A stretch of DNA of 64,000 nucleotides from Candidatus Omnitrophota bacterium (GTDB taxonomy: Bacteria; Omnitrophota; Gorgyraeia; Velamenicoccales; Velamenicoccaceae), in NCBI GenBank assembly GCA_020052645.1, contig JAGVOQ010000008.1, forward strand, positions 1 to 64,000. Direction: 5' to 3'. The notes beneath the pieces were generated by a model. It ran no database searches. It saw only the letters and a program-made list of their open reading frames with translations, and was not told the DNA's origin. The translations under genes were made by a program, and so were the position numbers. Positions 28,155-37,077 of the stretch are shown here, in pieces; within the stretch, counting starts at the first letter, position 1; every line of letters starts with the position of its first letter.

Positions 28155-29732
28155 ATGCCGCAAATAAAAAGAAAACGTGACACCTGGGGATCCAGGCTTG
28201 GTATAATTATGGCCGTGGCTGGTTCTGCTGTTGGGTTGGGTAATTTTTTAAGATTTCCCGTCCAGGCCGCAGGCAATGGCGGTGGCGCTTTTTTGATTCC
28301 GTATTTCATCTCTCTTTTAATCCTGGGGATCCCCTTGATGTGGATCGAGTGGACTTTGGGAAGATTTGGCGGTGGTTTTGGGCATGGGACAGCCCCTGGG
28401 ATCTTCCATAATATTTGGCAGAAGAACCGATTCATTAAATATTTTGGCGTGATCGGGATATTCGGGCCGCTCGTCATTTTCATTTACTATACTTTTATTG
28501 AGTCCTGGACCTTAGGGTATAGTTTTTACAGTTTAAAAGGGCTTTATACGCATGTGACGGATCAGGCGTCTATGCAGGCTTTTTTGAAAGGTTATCAGGG
28601 ATTAGAAAAAAATGCTTTTTTCAGCAGTCTTGTTCCCGCTTATATTTTCTTTTTTATCACTTTCGCGTTAAATATTCTCGTTATTTATTTTGGTATCAAA
28701 GGTGGCATTGAATTGCTTTCAAAGATCGCCATGCCTGTTTTATTGGGTTTTGGGTTTTTGCTCATGATCCGTGTGTTGACACTGGGGACGCCGGATCCGT
28801 CGCGGCCTGATTGGAATCTGGTTAATGGACTTGGATTTTTATGGAACCCTGATTTTAGCGCTTTAAAATCCGCCAAAGTTTGGTTGGCCGCAGCCGGCCA
28901 GATATTTTTTACTTTAAGCGTGGGGATTGGCGTGATCTTGACCTATGCGAGCTATCTGTCTAAAGGGGATGATGTTGTTTTATCCGGCTTGACCGCGGTG
29001 AGCATGAACGAGTTTGCTGAAGTGATCTTAGGCGGTAGCATTGTAATTCCTGCAGCTTTTGTTTTTTTTGGGCCCTTGGATATTCAAGCAATCGCCAAGC
29101 AAGGGGCGTTTGATCTGGGCTTTGTGACCATGCCGCTTGTTTTAGGTAAAATCCCTTTAGCGCCTTTTTTTGGATTTATGTGGTTTGCTTTATTGTTTTT
29201 AGCAGGTATTACTTCGAGTGTTTCTTTGGCACAGCCCGCAGTCGCATTTTTAGAAGATGAATTTAACATTTCTCGTAAGAGAGCCGTTGGTTTATTTGCG
29301 GCAGTGAGTTTTTTGCTTTGCCAGCCTGCGGTATTCTTTTTGAGTAAGGGCGTGGTTAATGAACTTGATTTTTGGGGCGGTACTTTCTGCCTGGTGTTGT
29401 TTGGGACAATCGAAGCGATCCTTTTTGCCTGGGTTTTTGGTATGGATAAGGCATGGGCGGAGATCCATCATGGAGCGGATATTAAGATACCTAAGATTTA
29501 TAAATTTATCATTAAATTTGTGACGCCTCTGTTTTTGCTTTTGATTTTAGGGTTTTGGTTTTTTCAGGAAGGCATCCCTACAATTCTTTTGAAAAATGTT
29601 TCTGATGCAGATAAGCCCGCTGTATGGGCGACACGCCTGGGTCTTCTTGTTTTATTTTCTGTGTTAGCGATTTTAGTCAAAGTCGCCTGGCGCCGGAGGC
29701 GTTTTAGAGAAGCAGGGGAAAAACAGGTATGA
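28155..29732 (+). CDS. neurotransmitter:sodium symporter (NSS/LeuT family)
   Basis: Na+-coupled amino-acid transporter. Seen: the TM1 signature AGSAVGLGNFLRFP with the unwound glycine region, PYFISLLILGIPLMWIEWTLGR in TM2 region, and about 11-12 hydrophobic segments over 525 residues. Substrate is probably an amino acid (family knowledge). It overlaps a 34-residue MetS-like gene by 4 bases, a pairing known for bacterial NSS transporters. Confidence 0.93.
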   Translation: MPQIKRKRDTWGSRLGIIMAVAGSAVGLGNFLRFPVQAAGNGGGAFLIPYFISLLILGIPLMWIEWTLGRFGGGFGHGTAPGIFHNIWQKNRFIKYFGVIGIFGPLVIFIYYTFIESWTLGYSFYSLKGLYTHVTDQASMQAFLKGYQGLEKNAFFSSLVPAYIFFFITFALNILVIYFGIKGGIELLSKIAMPVLLGFGFLLMIRVLTLGTPDPSRPDWNLVNGLGFLWNPDFSALKSAKVWLAAAGQIFFTLSVGIGVILTYASYLSKGDDVVLSGLTAVSMNEFAEVILGGSIVIPAAFVFFGPLDIQAIAKQGAFDLGFVTMPLVLGKIPLAPFFGFMWFALLFLAGITSSVSLAQPAVAFLEDEFNISRKRAVGLFAAVSFLLCQPAVFFLSKGVVNELDFWGGTFCLVLFGTIEAILFAWVFGMDKAWAEIHHGADIKIPKIYKFIIKFVTPLFLLLILGFWFFQEGIPTILLKNVSDADKPAVWATRLGLLVLFSVLAILVKVAWRRRRFREAGEKQV

Positions 29733-29833
29733 ATTGTTTCGGCTGGCTTTTTTTAATTCTGTCATGGTCCGGTATGTTGGGATTATCAATTTTTTGTTTT
29801 TTGAAGATTTTTTCAAAAAAAGTGGTAAAATAA
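29729..29833 (+). CDS. MetS-like small subunit of NSS transporter
   Basis: A 34-residue single-pass membrane peptide (MNCFGWLFLILSWSG... ending FSKKVVK) whose ATG overlaps the symporter stop (ATGA). One hydrophobic helix followed by a basic cytoplasmic end matches the small MetS-type partner of Corynebacterium MetP and relatives. Family assignment rests on size, topology and position, so it is moderately certain. Confidence 0.7.
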   Translation: MNCFGWLFLILSWSGMLGLSIFCFLKIFSKKVVK

Positions 29834-29837
29834 ATCC

Positions 29838-30227
29838 ATGCGTTTAAAACAGATTTTCTTAGTTTTATTTTCTGGTATTCTGCTGACTATGTTGAGCGGC
29901 TGCATCTTTATTGTTGCCGGCAGCGTAGGAGCTGTGGGAGGTTATGCCATCACCCGGGATACAATCCAAGGTGAGTATGATGCCAATTATAGCAGGGCCT
30001 GGAAATCGGCTTTGGAGGTTTCAAGTATTTTGGGCCGCGTTACCACCAAGAATACAACAAAAGGCGTGATAGAAGCCGAAGTTGATAAGGCGAAAATAAA
30101 GATTGAGATCACTCAGTTGACTCCTGAAGCGATCCGTTTAAAAGTTAAGGCTAGAAAAGGCATTTTCCCTCGTTTAGGAACAGCAGAAAAAGTTTTTGTT
30201 AAGATCGTGCAGCAGTTGATGGATTAG
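29838..30227 (+). CDS. DUF3568-like lipoprotein
   Basis: 129-residue lipoprotein with a basic start, hydrophobic core and lipobox LSGC (Cys22). The segment GYAITRDTIQGEYD and the following alpha/beta region resemble the DUF3568 family; function unknown. A TAAAAT box ends only 6 bases before the ATG, so the transcript may be nearly leaderless, or the gene may be read from the symporter. Confidence 0.72.
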   Translation: MRLKQIFLVLFSGILLTMLSGCIFIVAGSVGAVGGYAITRDTIQGEYDANYSRAWKSALEVSSILGRVTTKNTTKGVIEAEVDKAKIKIEITQLTPEAIRLKVKARKGIFPRLGTAEKVFVKIVQQLMD

Positions 30228-30281
30228 CTTGAGATTTTTTAAAGCCCGCCGAATACCTTTTTCTTAAAAAGAGAAGTTCGA

Positions 30282-31100
30282 ATGAAAAAAAATCCTTTTA
30301 GAATTGTACTGTCTTGGGTCGCCTTACTTTTAACGGCTTCAATCGCGTATTGGAATAGTCTTGAGCCGTTGCAAAAATCCCCCAATTTTTTAAAAAATAT
30401 TTTTTCCAGTGAAGTTGTTGTTCGTAAGATCATTGACGGGGATACGATAGAGCTGAACAATGGCCAGCGTGTGCGTTACATCGGCATTGATTGTCCGGAG
30501 TCTAAAAGAAAAACTTCTTCCGGCTGGGTGGACGTTGGCGATCCTTATTCAAAAGAATCTGTCCGAATGAATGAAGAGTTGGTATCAGGCAAAAAAGTCC
30601 GTCTGGAGTTTGACGTTCAGAAAAAAGATAAATACAACAGGTTGTTGGCGTATTGTTTTGTTAAAGTTCGCGGCCAGGATGTTCTGGTTCAGGCCCAGAT
30701 GCTAAAAGAGGGGCTGGCTTACCTTTATACAGCGCCTCCTAACATCAAATATATAGATGCTTTGGTTGCGGCCCTAAACGAGGCGAAGCAAAATAGGCGA
30801 GGGGTCTGGTCAAAAGACCTGACTGTTTTATCAAATGAAGCGGTGCAATTTTTAGGTCAGAGAAAACTGATTGAAGGGCAGATCAAGCGCGTACGAAAGA
30901 ATGACCGCGTGATCCGCTTGATGATGGAGGGGTTGGAGATTATAATTTTTAAGAAAGATTTAGAGTTATTCACGCGTGAAGGGATTGATCCGGCTGAATT
31001 TTATGATCAGAAAAAAGTCCGTGTGTTTGGACTGATCAAAGAATATAAAGGTAAGACGGAAATCATTTTATCCAACCCGTGGCAGATAGAGATTTTTTAG
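30282..31100 (+). CDS. membrane-anchored SNase-like nuclease
   Basis: Staphylococcal-nuclease-fold enzyme for DNA/RNA. An uncleaved-looking hydrophobic segment (residues 8-25) would anchor it or export it. Seen: IIDGDTIEL (metal-binding Asp), VRYIGIDCPE with the Arg/Asp pair, and DKYNRLLAYCFV with the second catalytic Arg. After the nuclease domain (to about residue 185) a 90-residue tail with OB-like strands follows (KKVRVFGLIKEYKGKTEI). Substrate specificity is unknown. Confidence 0.85.
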   Translation: MKKNPFRIVLSWVALLLTASIAYWNSLEPLQKSPNFLKNIFSSEVVVRKIIDGDTIELNNGQRVRYIGIDCPESKRKTSSGWVDVGDPYSKESVRMNEELVSGKKVRLEFDVQKKDKYNRLLAYCFVKVRGQDVLVQAQMLKEGLAYLYTAPPNIKYIDALVAALNEAKQNRRGVWSKDLTVLSNEAVQFLGQRKLIEGQIKRVRKNDRVIRLMMEGLEIIIFKKDLELFTREGIDPAEFYDQKKVRVFGLIKEYKGKTEIILSNPWQIEIF

Positions 31101-31112
31101 GTAATTATTTGT

Positions 31113-31120
31113 GTTATAAT
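31113..31120 (+). promoter_or_regulatory. extended -10 promoter before element A copy 4
   Basis: TG-T-TATAAT (TG at 31112-31113, TATAAT 31115-31120). Transcription would start near 31127, just before the element, making the structure a 5' untranslated leader of the AEC transporter gene. Confidence 0.5.
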
Positions 31121-31145
31121 ACAGGTCGATAAAAAAGGGGTAAAA

Positions 31146-31312
31146 TTACTCCTTGTTTATCTCCATGGGGATAGGCCTTACCTGTTTCATATAAGGGAAG
31201 GGTCTTAAGCATTCGTAAATATCTCCCCCATGGTGTGCCGGGTGAGATATTTACTGTATAAACTTCGGAGTTGATTTTTCAGGGAAAAGAAACCCGGAAA
31301 AGGCAAAATCAA
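31146..31312 (+). promoter_or_regulatory. element A, copy 4: structured leader of the AEC gene
   Basis: ACTCC (31148-31152) pairs with GGAGT (31267-31271). Inside lie H0 (GGCCTTACC near 31174 with GGGAAGGGTC near 31195) and H1, GTAAATATCTC (31215-31225) with GAGATATTTAC (31244-31254). H2 pairs TTGATTTT (31271-31278) with AAAATCAA (31305-31312), whose last base is the A of the start codon. H2 would therefore occlude the start and its weak AAAGG site. Confidence 0.75.
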
Positions 31313-32277
31313 TGTTTTTAACTTCATTTCAGACGACGTTTGGGGCTATTTTTGAGCTGGTCCTTATGGGGGCAATGGGTTTTATTCTTGTGCGCAGCGC
31401 GTTCGTCAGTGAAGCAGGCCTAAAGACTTTAAGCGATCTCGTTATTGGTTTATTCCTGCCGCTTTTTATGTTTGTAGAAATCACCAGGCGGTTTAGTTTC
31501 AGTCTTTATCCTGATTGGTGGATTTATCCGCTCTACAGCCTTGTTATTGCTTTCATAGGCTATGCCTGTGGGGCTTTTGCCATTAAGATGTTTCCCGCAC
31601 TCACGCATGATATGGGTGAATTTTTAGGAATTACGACTTTTCAGAATTCCGGGTATCTGCCATTGCCACTAGTGGCTGCTCTTTTGCCAACAGCTATGGC
31701 CGAAGAGATGTTTATTTATATTTTTCTGTTTTTGCTGGGATTCAATATGGTGATTTTTTCATTCGGGGTCGTATTGTTAACGAAAGCAAAGAATCAAAAG
31801 TTTAATTTTAAAAATATGTTTAATGCGCCTGTGGTTGCTACGCTTTTGGCGCTCGCGGTCGTGTTTTTTAAAGCTTCTGCATTATTGCCGGAGCTGGTGC
31901 TTAAGCCCATGGAAAGTCTCGGCCGCTGTACTATTCCTTTGTCGATTCTGGTAGTTGGGGGAAACCTCGCTTCTTTAAAAAATACGGATTTATCTCATCT
32001 CAAAGCCTTGAGCAGCGCTCTTGTGATAAAATTACTCATGGTGCCTGCGCTTTTTTTAGGGTTTATACTTCTAACTAAGCCTCAACCTCTGCTTGGACTC
32101 TTGATTTTATTGCAGGCTGCGATGCCTCCAGCGGCACTTTTGTCGGTTATTTCAAAAAATAAGAATTCAGGCGACCATTTGATCAGCCAGGCTATTTTTT
32201 ATGGGCATCTTTTAAGCATTGTGACTGTGCCTCTTTTCTTAGTTTTATATTGGACCTTATGCGGGAAACCGTTTTAA
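31312..32277 (+). CDS. AEC-family (auxin-efflux-carrier-like) transporter
   Basis: Membrane permease of about ten TM segments over 321 residues. Seen: the first helices around GFILVRSAFVSEAGLKTLSDL, the FQNSGYLPLPL motif (the family's NxGY-like crossover) and the later PLSILVVGGNLA. Bacterial members move malate, malonate and other organic acids; this substrate is unknown. Translation starts at the very end of structured element A copy 4, which suggests leader control. Confidence 0.88.
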   Translation: MFLTSFQTTFGAIFELVLMGAMGFILVRSAFVSEAGLKTLSDLVIGLFLPLFMFVEITRRFSFSLYPDWWIYPLYSLVIAFIGYACGAFAIKMFPALTHDMGEFLGITTFQNSGYLPLPLVAALLPTAMAEEMFIYIFLFLLGFNMVIFSFGVVLLTKAKNQKFNFKNMFNAPVVATLLALAVVFFKASALLPELVLKPMESLGRCTIPLSILVVGGNLASLKNTDLSHLKALSSALVIKLLMVPALFLGFILLTKPQPLLGLLILLQAAMPPAALLSVISKNKNSGDHLISQAIFYGHLLSIVTVPLFLVLYWTLCGKPF

Positions 32278-32305
32278 ACCATTTAATCGAATAAAGGCGA
32301 TAATA

Positions 32306-32758
32306 ATGGAAGAAAAAGCTATTTGTACAAATCGAAAACTTTTCCGGGATTATGAGGTCCTAGATACTTTTGAATGCGGCATAGAGCTTAAAGGGAGCGA
32401 AGTTAAATCTTTAAGAAGTGCCAAGGCTAATATTGATGATGCTTTTGGCCGGATTGAAGGCCAGGAAGTTTTTCTATTCAATAGTCATATTACACCTTAT
32501 GATAAAGCGAGTTATTTTAAAGAAGAGGCCACACGGTCGCGCCGGCTTCTTCTGCACCGGTCCCAGATCAAAAAACTTATTGGCCAGGTTTCTCAACGGG
32601 GGTTGACGCTTGTGCCGATGAAGATGTATTTTAACAAAAGGGGATTTGTGAAAGTCGCTTTGTCTTTAGTTAAAGGAAAAAAAATATATGATCGCCGCGA
32701 AGATATCAAGCGTCGTGAAGAGACTCGGATTTTAAAAAGATACGCTAAGAATAAGTGA
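32306..32758 (+). CDS. smpB: SsrA-binding protein SmpB
   Basis: OB-fold partner of tmRNA in rescue of stalled ribosomes. Seen: NRKLFRDYEVLDTFECGIEL, GSEVKSLRSAKANIDDAF, and the basic tail YDRREDIKRREETRILKRYAK that enters the decoding channel. 150 residues, full length. tmRNA itself lies 4.3 kb downstream on the same strand, with the tandem FtsH and a lipoprotein gene between. Confidence 0.96.
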   Translation: MEEKAICTNRKLFRDYEVLDTFECGIELKGSEVKSLRSAKANIDDAFGRIEGQEVFLFNSHITPYDKASYFKEEATRSRRLLLHRSQIKKLIGQVSQRGLTLVPMKMYFNKRGFVKVALSLVKGKKIYDRREDIKRREETRILKRYAKNK

Positions 32759-32764
32759 TAAATT

Positions 32765-32889
32765 CCGTTAGAGAACGAAGTTTTCTAGCGGGATAAACAA
32801 AAATTTAAAAGATATGAAGTATAGCCGCAATCAGAGCGTCGCGGTTAATAGACGGTCGTCTTTTAAGACGACCTGTCTCTAACGGGGTA
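32765..32889. repeat. REP-like pair before the tandem FtsH gene
   Basis: First unit CCGTTAGAGAAC-gaa-GTTTTCTAGCGG (32765-32791) with G-U pairs. Second unit: palindrome GGTCGTCTTTTAAGACGACC (32854-32873) followed by TCTCTAACGGGGTA (32876-32889). The second unit is the reverse-orientation copy of 5192-5225. Confidence 0.75.
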
Positions 32890-32903
32890 AAGGAGCTCGA
32901 CTT

Positions 32904-35900
32904 ATGGATAATAAAAAAATGAAAATATTTTTTAAGCTTCATTGGATTAAGATCTTGGTCATATTTTTGGCCGCTGTCATGATTCTTTCGCTCGTTTATT
33001 TTATGATGAAGGGGCTGGAAGAATGGGCGAGCGTTGACATTGCCACTAAATCGCATACAGTGGCGAGTTTTCCTTTCCAGTTTTATATGGCCATTATCCA
33101 GGCGCTTGTTTTCGGGCTGATGTGGGTTTTTATCATTAAAGGCGATACATCGCGTTTTTTTCAGAAGTCGGGAAAATCTTATGTTCGGGGCAGTGATATC
33201 GGCGTGCACTGGGATGATGTGATCGGCATGGAAGAATCCAAGAAGGAAGCCAAAGAGGTTGTCCGCTTGATTGCTGATCGCCTGACATCGGAAAAAAGCG
33301 GGACAGGCATATTGAAGGGCGTTCTGTTGCTTGGTCCTCCGGGTTGTGGAAAAACTTATTTGGCAAAGGCTATTGCTACAGAATCAAACCTGCCGTTTTT
33401 ATCGGCTTCGGGTTCTGAATTTGTTGAATTGTATGTTGGTGTGGGCGCTGGCCGTGTGCGCCGATTATTCAAAGAGGCCAGAGAATTAGCTGCTTTGGAA
33501 GGCGGTTGTATTATTTTCATCGATGAGATCGATGCCGTGGGCATGACACGTTCGTCTCGGACTGATTTTGGCGGCCAGACGGAGCACAATACCACGCTCA
33601 ATCAGCTCTTGGTTGAAATGGATGGCTTAAAAGGCAAGGCGGATAACATTATTATTTTGGGCGCAACCAATATGTCGGAGAAAGTGCTCGATCCCGCTTT
33701 TTTGAGGCCCGGACGCTTTGATAGAAAAATCGTCGTTGACCTGCCTGATTCTTACGACAGAAAAAAGATTTTTGAATATTATTTGTCCAAGGTGGCTTAT
33801 GATAAAAATTCGGTTGATGTGGAGCAATTGGCGCGCGTGACCGTTGGGGTTTCTCCGGCGGAAATCGCCAATATTATTCAGGAAGCGGCTTTGATCACTC
33901 AGCGCAATAAACAATCGGCGATGTCCATGAAGGAGATTAAAGACGCGCGTGAGCGCATATCTTTAGGCATCAAGCGCCATTTTAAAATGACATTGGAAGA
34001 AAAAACGCGCCTGGCTTTTTATGAAGCCGGCCATATTTTAGTGATTTACCTTTTGGTGCCGACCAAAGATGTTTTTAAGGCAACGATTATTCCCCGCGGC
34101 AAGGATATTGTTTCTAGTTTACTCGCGGAAAAAGAGGAGGTCTTAAGCCGTGATAAAAATCTGATTATGGCTGAGATCAAGATTTCTCTGGCAGGTTTTG
34201 TTTCCGAAAAAATAAAATTCGGCGTCACATCCAATGTTTCGGAGAACGATCTAAAAAAAGCTACGGAATTATCGCACAATATGGTTTGGCGTTGGGGCAT
34301 GGGCAAGTCCGGCCATGTCGGAAATTTCGAAAGTGCGGGCATCTCTCATCTTATTCAGGAAGATTTAGACAAAGATTCCCAGGAGATGGTTGAGTCCTGC
34401 TACCGCGAGATCAATACGTTGCTTAGACAAGAGTGGTTGATCGTCGAGAAACTGGCCAATGAATTGGTGGCTAAGGAAGAACTGGATTATGACGAGATTG
34501 AAGCTATTTTTAAGAAATTTTTAAAAGAACGGCCCTTAAAAGAAGTCGTCATGGTTCAGGAAAAGCAGATCATAAAGACAGGCGTCACGTGGGACGATGT
34601 GATTGGTATGGAAGAGACCAAGCAGGAAGCTCACGAAGTTGTTGAATTGATTAAGGACAGGGCGCGTTTGCAGCGGGTGGGTGGAAAAATTATCAAAGGG
34701 TTACTTATGTTTGGTCCGCCTGGCTGCGGTAAAACATATCTCGGTAGCGCTATGGCTACGGAATTTGATTTACCATTTTTGTATAAATCCGGTTCTGAAT
34801 TTGTAGAGATGTATGTGGGTGTGGGCGCCATGCGTATCCGGCGCATGTTTATTGAAGCCAAAGAACTCGCCCAGATTAATGGGGGTTGCATTCTGTTCAT
34901 TGATGAAATCGATGCCCTTGGAGGTAAGCGCTCGGCTGACATGGGGTTTGGCGGTCAGAGTGAATCTAATCAGACGCTCAATCAGCTCTTGGTTGAAATG
35001 GATGGTTTAAAAGAAAAGGACGCGGAATTTAATATTGTTGTGATAGGCGCGACCAATATGCCTGAAGATTTTTTTGACGCAGCGTTGCTTCGGCCAGGAC
35101 GTTTTGACCGTAAATTGTATATCTACCTTCCGAATTTAGAAGACAGGCAGAAATTGTTCGAGTATTATTTTTCCAAAGTGGCTTATGATAAAAATTCCGT
35201 GCGTATGGATAAACTGGCGCGCATCAGCGTTGGTTATTCTCCGGCGGATATCGCCAATATGGTGCATGAAGCGGCGATCCTGGTGGTAAGAAATAAAAAA
35301 GATTTTATCACGATGCATGAGATCAGTGAAGCTATGGAGCGCATTGAGCTGGGGCTTCGCCAGCGGATTCAGCTGTCGCGCGAAGAAAAAGAAGCCACGG
35401 CTTATCATGAGGCGGGTCATGCGATCATGACCTATTTGCTGGAACCTAAAAGAGATGTTTTTAAGGTGAGTATTATTCCACGAAAGCGTTCTGCTGGAGT
35501 CAGCTGGTCGCATGCAACAGAGGAGACGCTGGCCTTTGATCAAAGAGAGGCGCTGGCGCGCATCAAATGTTCTTTCGGCGGCTATGTGGCGGAAAAGCTT
35601 AAATACGGTTATACGTCTGCCGGTGTCTCGCAGGATTTTAAAAATATTATGAATGTTGCTCATGCCATGGTTTATGAATGGGGCATGGGAGAGAGCGGTT
35701 TGAGCGGTAATTTCTCTGCGTTGTTTTTAAGCACGCGTTCGACTGAACCCATGATTTCTGAAGACATGAAAGCAAGGTTGGACAATGATGTTCAGAAGAT
35801 TATCGGTTCCTGCCGCAGTGATGTTGAGCGGGTTTTAGCGCAGGAACGGGCGTTGTTAGATAAATTTGCGCAGGAACTATTGGCAAAAGAAGAGCTTGAT

Positions 35901-35957
35901 TATGATCAGATGGAAGAGATTTTTAAATTGTTCGGCAAAGCGAGACCAGGGGCTTAA
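32904..35957 (+). CDS. tandem FtsH: two AAA-M41 modules in one chain
   Basis: FtsH is a membrane AAA+ zinc protease; this 1017-residue protein carries two modules. TM segments at about 15-35 and 60-78 exist only at the N-terminus. Module 1: Walker A GPPGCGKT 144-151, Walker B IIFIDE 203-208, arginine-finger region LRPGRFDR, then a peptidase domain whose HEAGH reads YEAGH (373-377). Module 2: Walker A 604-611, Walker B 663-668, intact HEAGH 835-839 and third ligand Asp911. Module 1 keeps the ATPase and the matching Asp449. Strong AAAGGAG site. Paralogous stretches remain near-identical in DNA (e.g. 33600 and 34980). Confidence 0.93.
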   Translation: MDNKKMKIFFKLHWIKILVIFLAAVMILSLVYFMMKGLEEWASVDIATKSHTVASFPFQFYMAIIQALVFGLMWVFIIKGDTSRFFQKSGKSYVRGSDIGVHWDDVIGMEESKKEAKEVVRLIADRLTSEKSGTGILKGVLLLGPPGCGKTYLAKAIATESNLPFLSASGSEFVELYVGVGAGRVRRLFKEARELAALEGGCIIFIDEIDAVGMTRSSRTDFGGQTEHNTTLNQLLVEMDGLKGKADNIIILGATNMSEKVLDPAFLRPGRFDRKIVVDLPDSYDRKKIFEYYLSKVAYDKNSVDVEQLARVTVGVSPAEIANIIQEAALITQRNKQSAMSMKEIKDARERISLGIKRHFKMTLEEKTRLAFYEAGHILVIYLLVPTKDVFKATIIPRGKDIVSSLLAEKEEVLSRDKNLIMAEIKISLAGFVSEKIKFGVTSNVSENDLKKATELSHNMVWRWGMGKSGHVGNFESAGISHLIQEDLDKDSQEMVESCYREINTLLRQEWLIVEKLANELVAKEELDYDEIEAIFKKFLKERPLKEVVMVQEKQIIKTGVTWDDVIGMEETKQEAHEVVELIKDRARLQRVGGKIIKGLLMFGPPGCGKTYLGSAMATEFDLPFLYKSGSEFVEMYVGVGAMRIRRMFIEAKELAQINGGCILFIDEIDALGGKRSADMGFGGQSESNQTLNQLLVEMDGLKEKDAEFNIVVIGATNMPEDFFDAALLRPGRFDRKLYIYLPNLEDRQKLFEYYFSKVAYDKNSVRMDKLARISVGYSPADIANMVHEAAILVVRNKKDFITMHEISEAMERIELGLRQRIQLSREEKEATAYHEAGHAIMTYLLEPKRDVFKVSIIPRKRSAGVSWSHATEETLAFDQREALARIKCSFGGYVAEKLKYGYTSAGVSQDFKNIMNVAHAMVYEWGMGESGLSGNFSALFLSTRSTEPMISEDMKARLDNDVQKIIGSCRSDVERVLAQERALLDKFAQELLAKEELDYDQMEEIFKLFGKARPGA

Positions 35958-35959
35958 AG

Positions 35960-36862
35960 ATGCGAAAGCAATTCAAATATTCATTCGCGAAAATATCTTT
36001 TGTATGGTTGGGAATTATTTTTTGTTTTGGCTGCGAGATGAATACGACATTGTCCCGTGAAGAATTCTTAGAAAGATTCCCCAAGATTTTAAAATATCGT
36101 TATCAAACAAATGGTACGTGCCGCGTCGTTGACGATACTTTTTGGGCGTATCTACCAACGACAAGCACGCGCCGGGGAATGGCGGAAACTGAAATAAAGG
36201 ATGGTAACTCTTTGTTTTTGGAATATTCAATTGCTTCTTTTAATCCTTTTAGGGTTAAGGATCCACCGGAATTAAGGCATATCATACAAAAAACAGTGAG
36301 GGAGATCCGGGACTTGCAGCTTAAGTGTCGTCAGCCGTTTCGTTTCTTTGTCTTAGTTGTGAGCCCCATTGATAATCCTTTTAATAAACAAGATGAACAC
36401 TATATAGGTTTTTATGATGATTTAAAAAAGTATCGTGTAGGTGTTGATTTTTCCGGAGAAGGTTTTGCCCGCTTGGTGTGGGATCAGGTTAAAGTGGGAA
36501 CGCGCTCAGGCAGTGAGGAGGATAAGACGGCTGCCTCGTTTCAGGATAAAGAGGGAGAGCATGTCCCTTATCATAATGTCACCATGCGCGAATTTATCGA
36601 GAAACAGATCAAGTGGAGGATCTATAAGCGGTTTACTCTTGAGTATAATACCGTGCCTTTTGACCTGTCTGAGCAGGAAAAGCTTGAAGCCATTATTCAT
36701 ATTGTCAAAACAGTCATTCTAGGTTATAATTTTAATGAATTTGAAAGGTTTTACCTGAATGACTCCACGTTTTTCAGCCTGAAAAAAACCTTCCACGAAC
36801 ATCCTTTGGAAGAAATAAAACGATATAACGGTAAAGGACTTACAAGAAAATCGGCGTTTTAA
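35960..36862 (+). CDS. hypothetical lipoprotein
   Basis: 300 residues with an N-terminal hydrophobic segment and lipobox FCFGC (Cys25). The rest is soluble, mixed alpha/beta, rich in Phe, Arg and Lys, with no motif I recognise. It starts 2 bases after the tandem FtsH stop, so the two are almost certainly co-transcribed; a periplasmic partner or adaptor of the protease is possible but unproven. Confidence 0.75.
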   Translation: MRKQFKYSFAKISFVWLGIIFCFGCEMNTTLSREEFLERFPKILKYRYQTNGTCRVVDDTFWAYLPTTSTRRGMAETEIKDGNSLFLEYSIASFNPFRVKDPPELRHIIQKTVREIRDLQLKCRQPFRFFVLVVSPIDNPFNKQDEHYIGFYDDLKKYRVGVDFSGEGFARLVWDQVKVGTRSGSEEDKTAASFQDKEGEHVPYHNVTMREFIEKQIKWRIYKRFTLEYNTVPFDLSEQEKLEAIIHIVKTVILGYNFNEFERFYLNDSTFFSLKKTFHEHPLEEIKRYNGKGLTRKSAF

Positions 36863-36869
36863 TCGAAGA

Positions 36870-36989
36870 GCATTCATCCCCGACTTTCAAGTCGGGGATG
36901 AATGCGCGAAGATTACCCCGCGTATAGTTCCGCCATTCTGCGGAACTGGCGGGGTTATGTAGAGAGAAACCACGGGCTTAAAGCCCGTT
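36870..36989. repeat. three consecutive hairpins upstream of ssrA
   Basis: (i) A 17-bp perfect stem, GCATTCATCCCCGACTT (36870-36886), 2-base loop, its complement 36889-36905. (ii) CCCCGC (36916-36921) and AGTTCCGC (36926-36933) with GCGGAACT (36940-36947) and GCGGGG (36949-36954). (iii) ACGGGCTT (36972-36979) with AAGCCCGT. No T-runs follow, so REP-type palindromes are more likely than terminators. Confidence 0.7.
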
Positions 36990-37077
36990 TAAGATTCATT
37001 TTGTGCTGATTGACTTATAAAAGCGCAAGGCTTTAGATAGTGTTTAGCGTTTGGTAATTTTTGGTCTTTGAGATTTA

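Noticed and set aside
32904..35957. Tandem FtsH as a frameshift or assembly fusion
   Set aside because: A continuous frame with a natural linker, different residues at the zinc site and strong divergence between modules argue for a real gene, though reads should confirm.
36961..37077. ssrA as an ordinary short-tag tmRNA with another tag frame
   Set aside because: The +1 and +2 frames from the resume site give RKRRKSDQRS or TQKTKV, unlike tags; only the GCA frame has the AKDE start.
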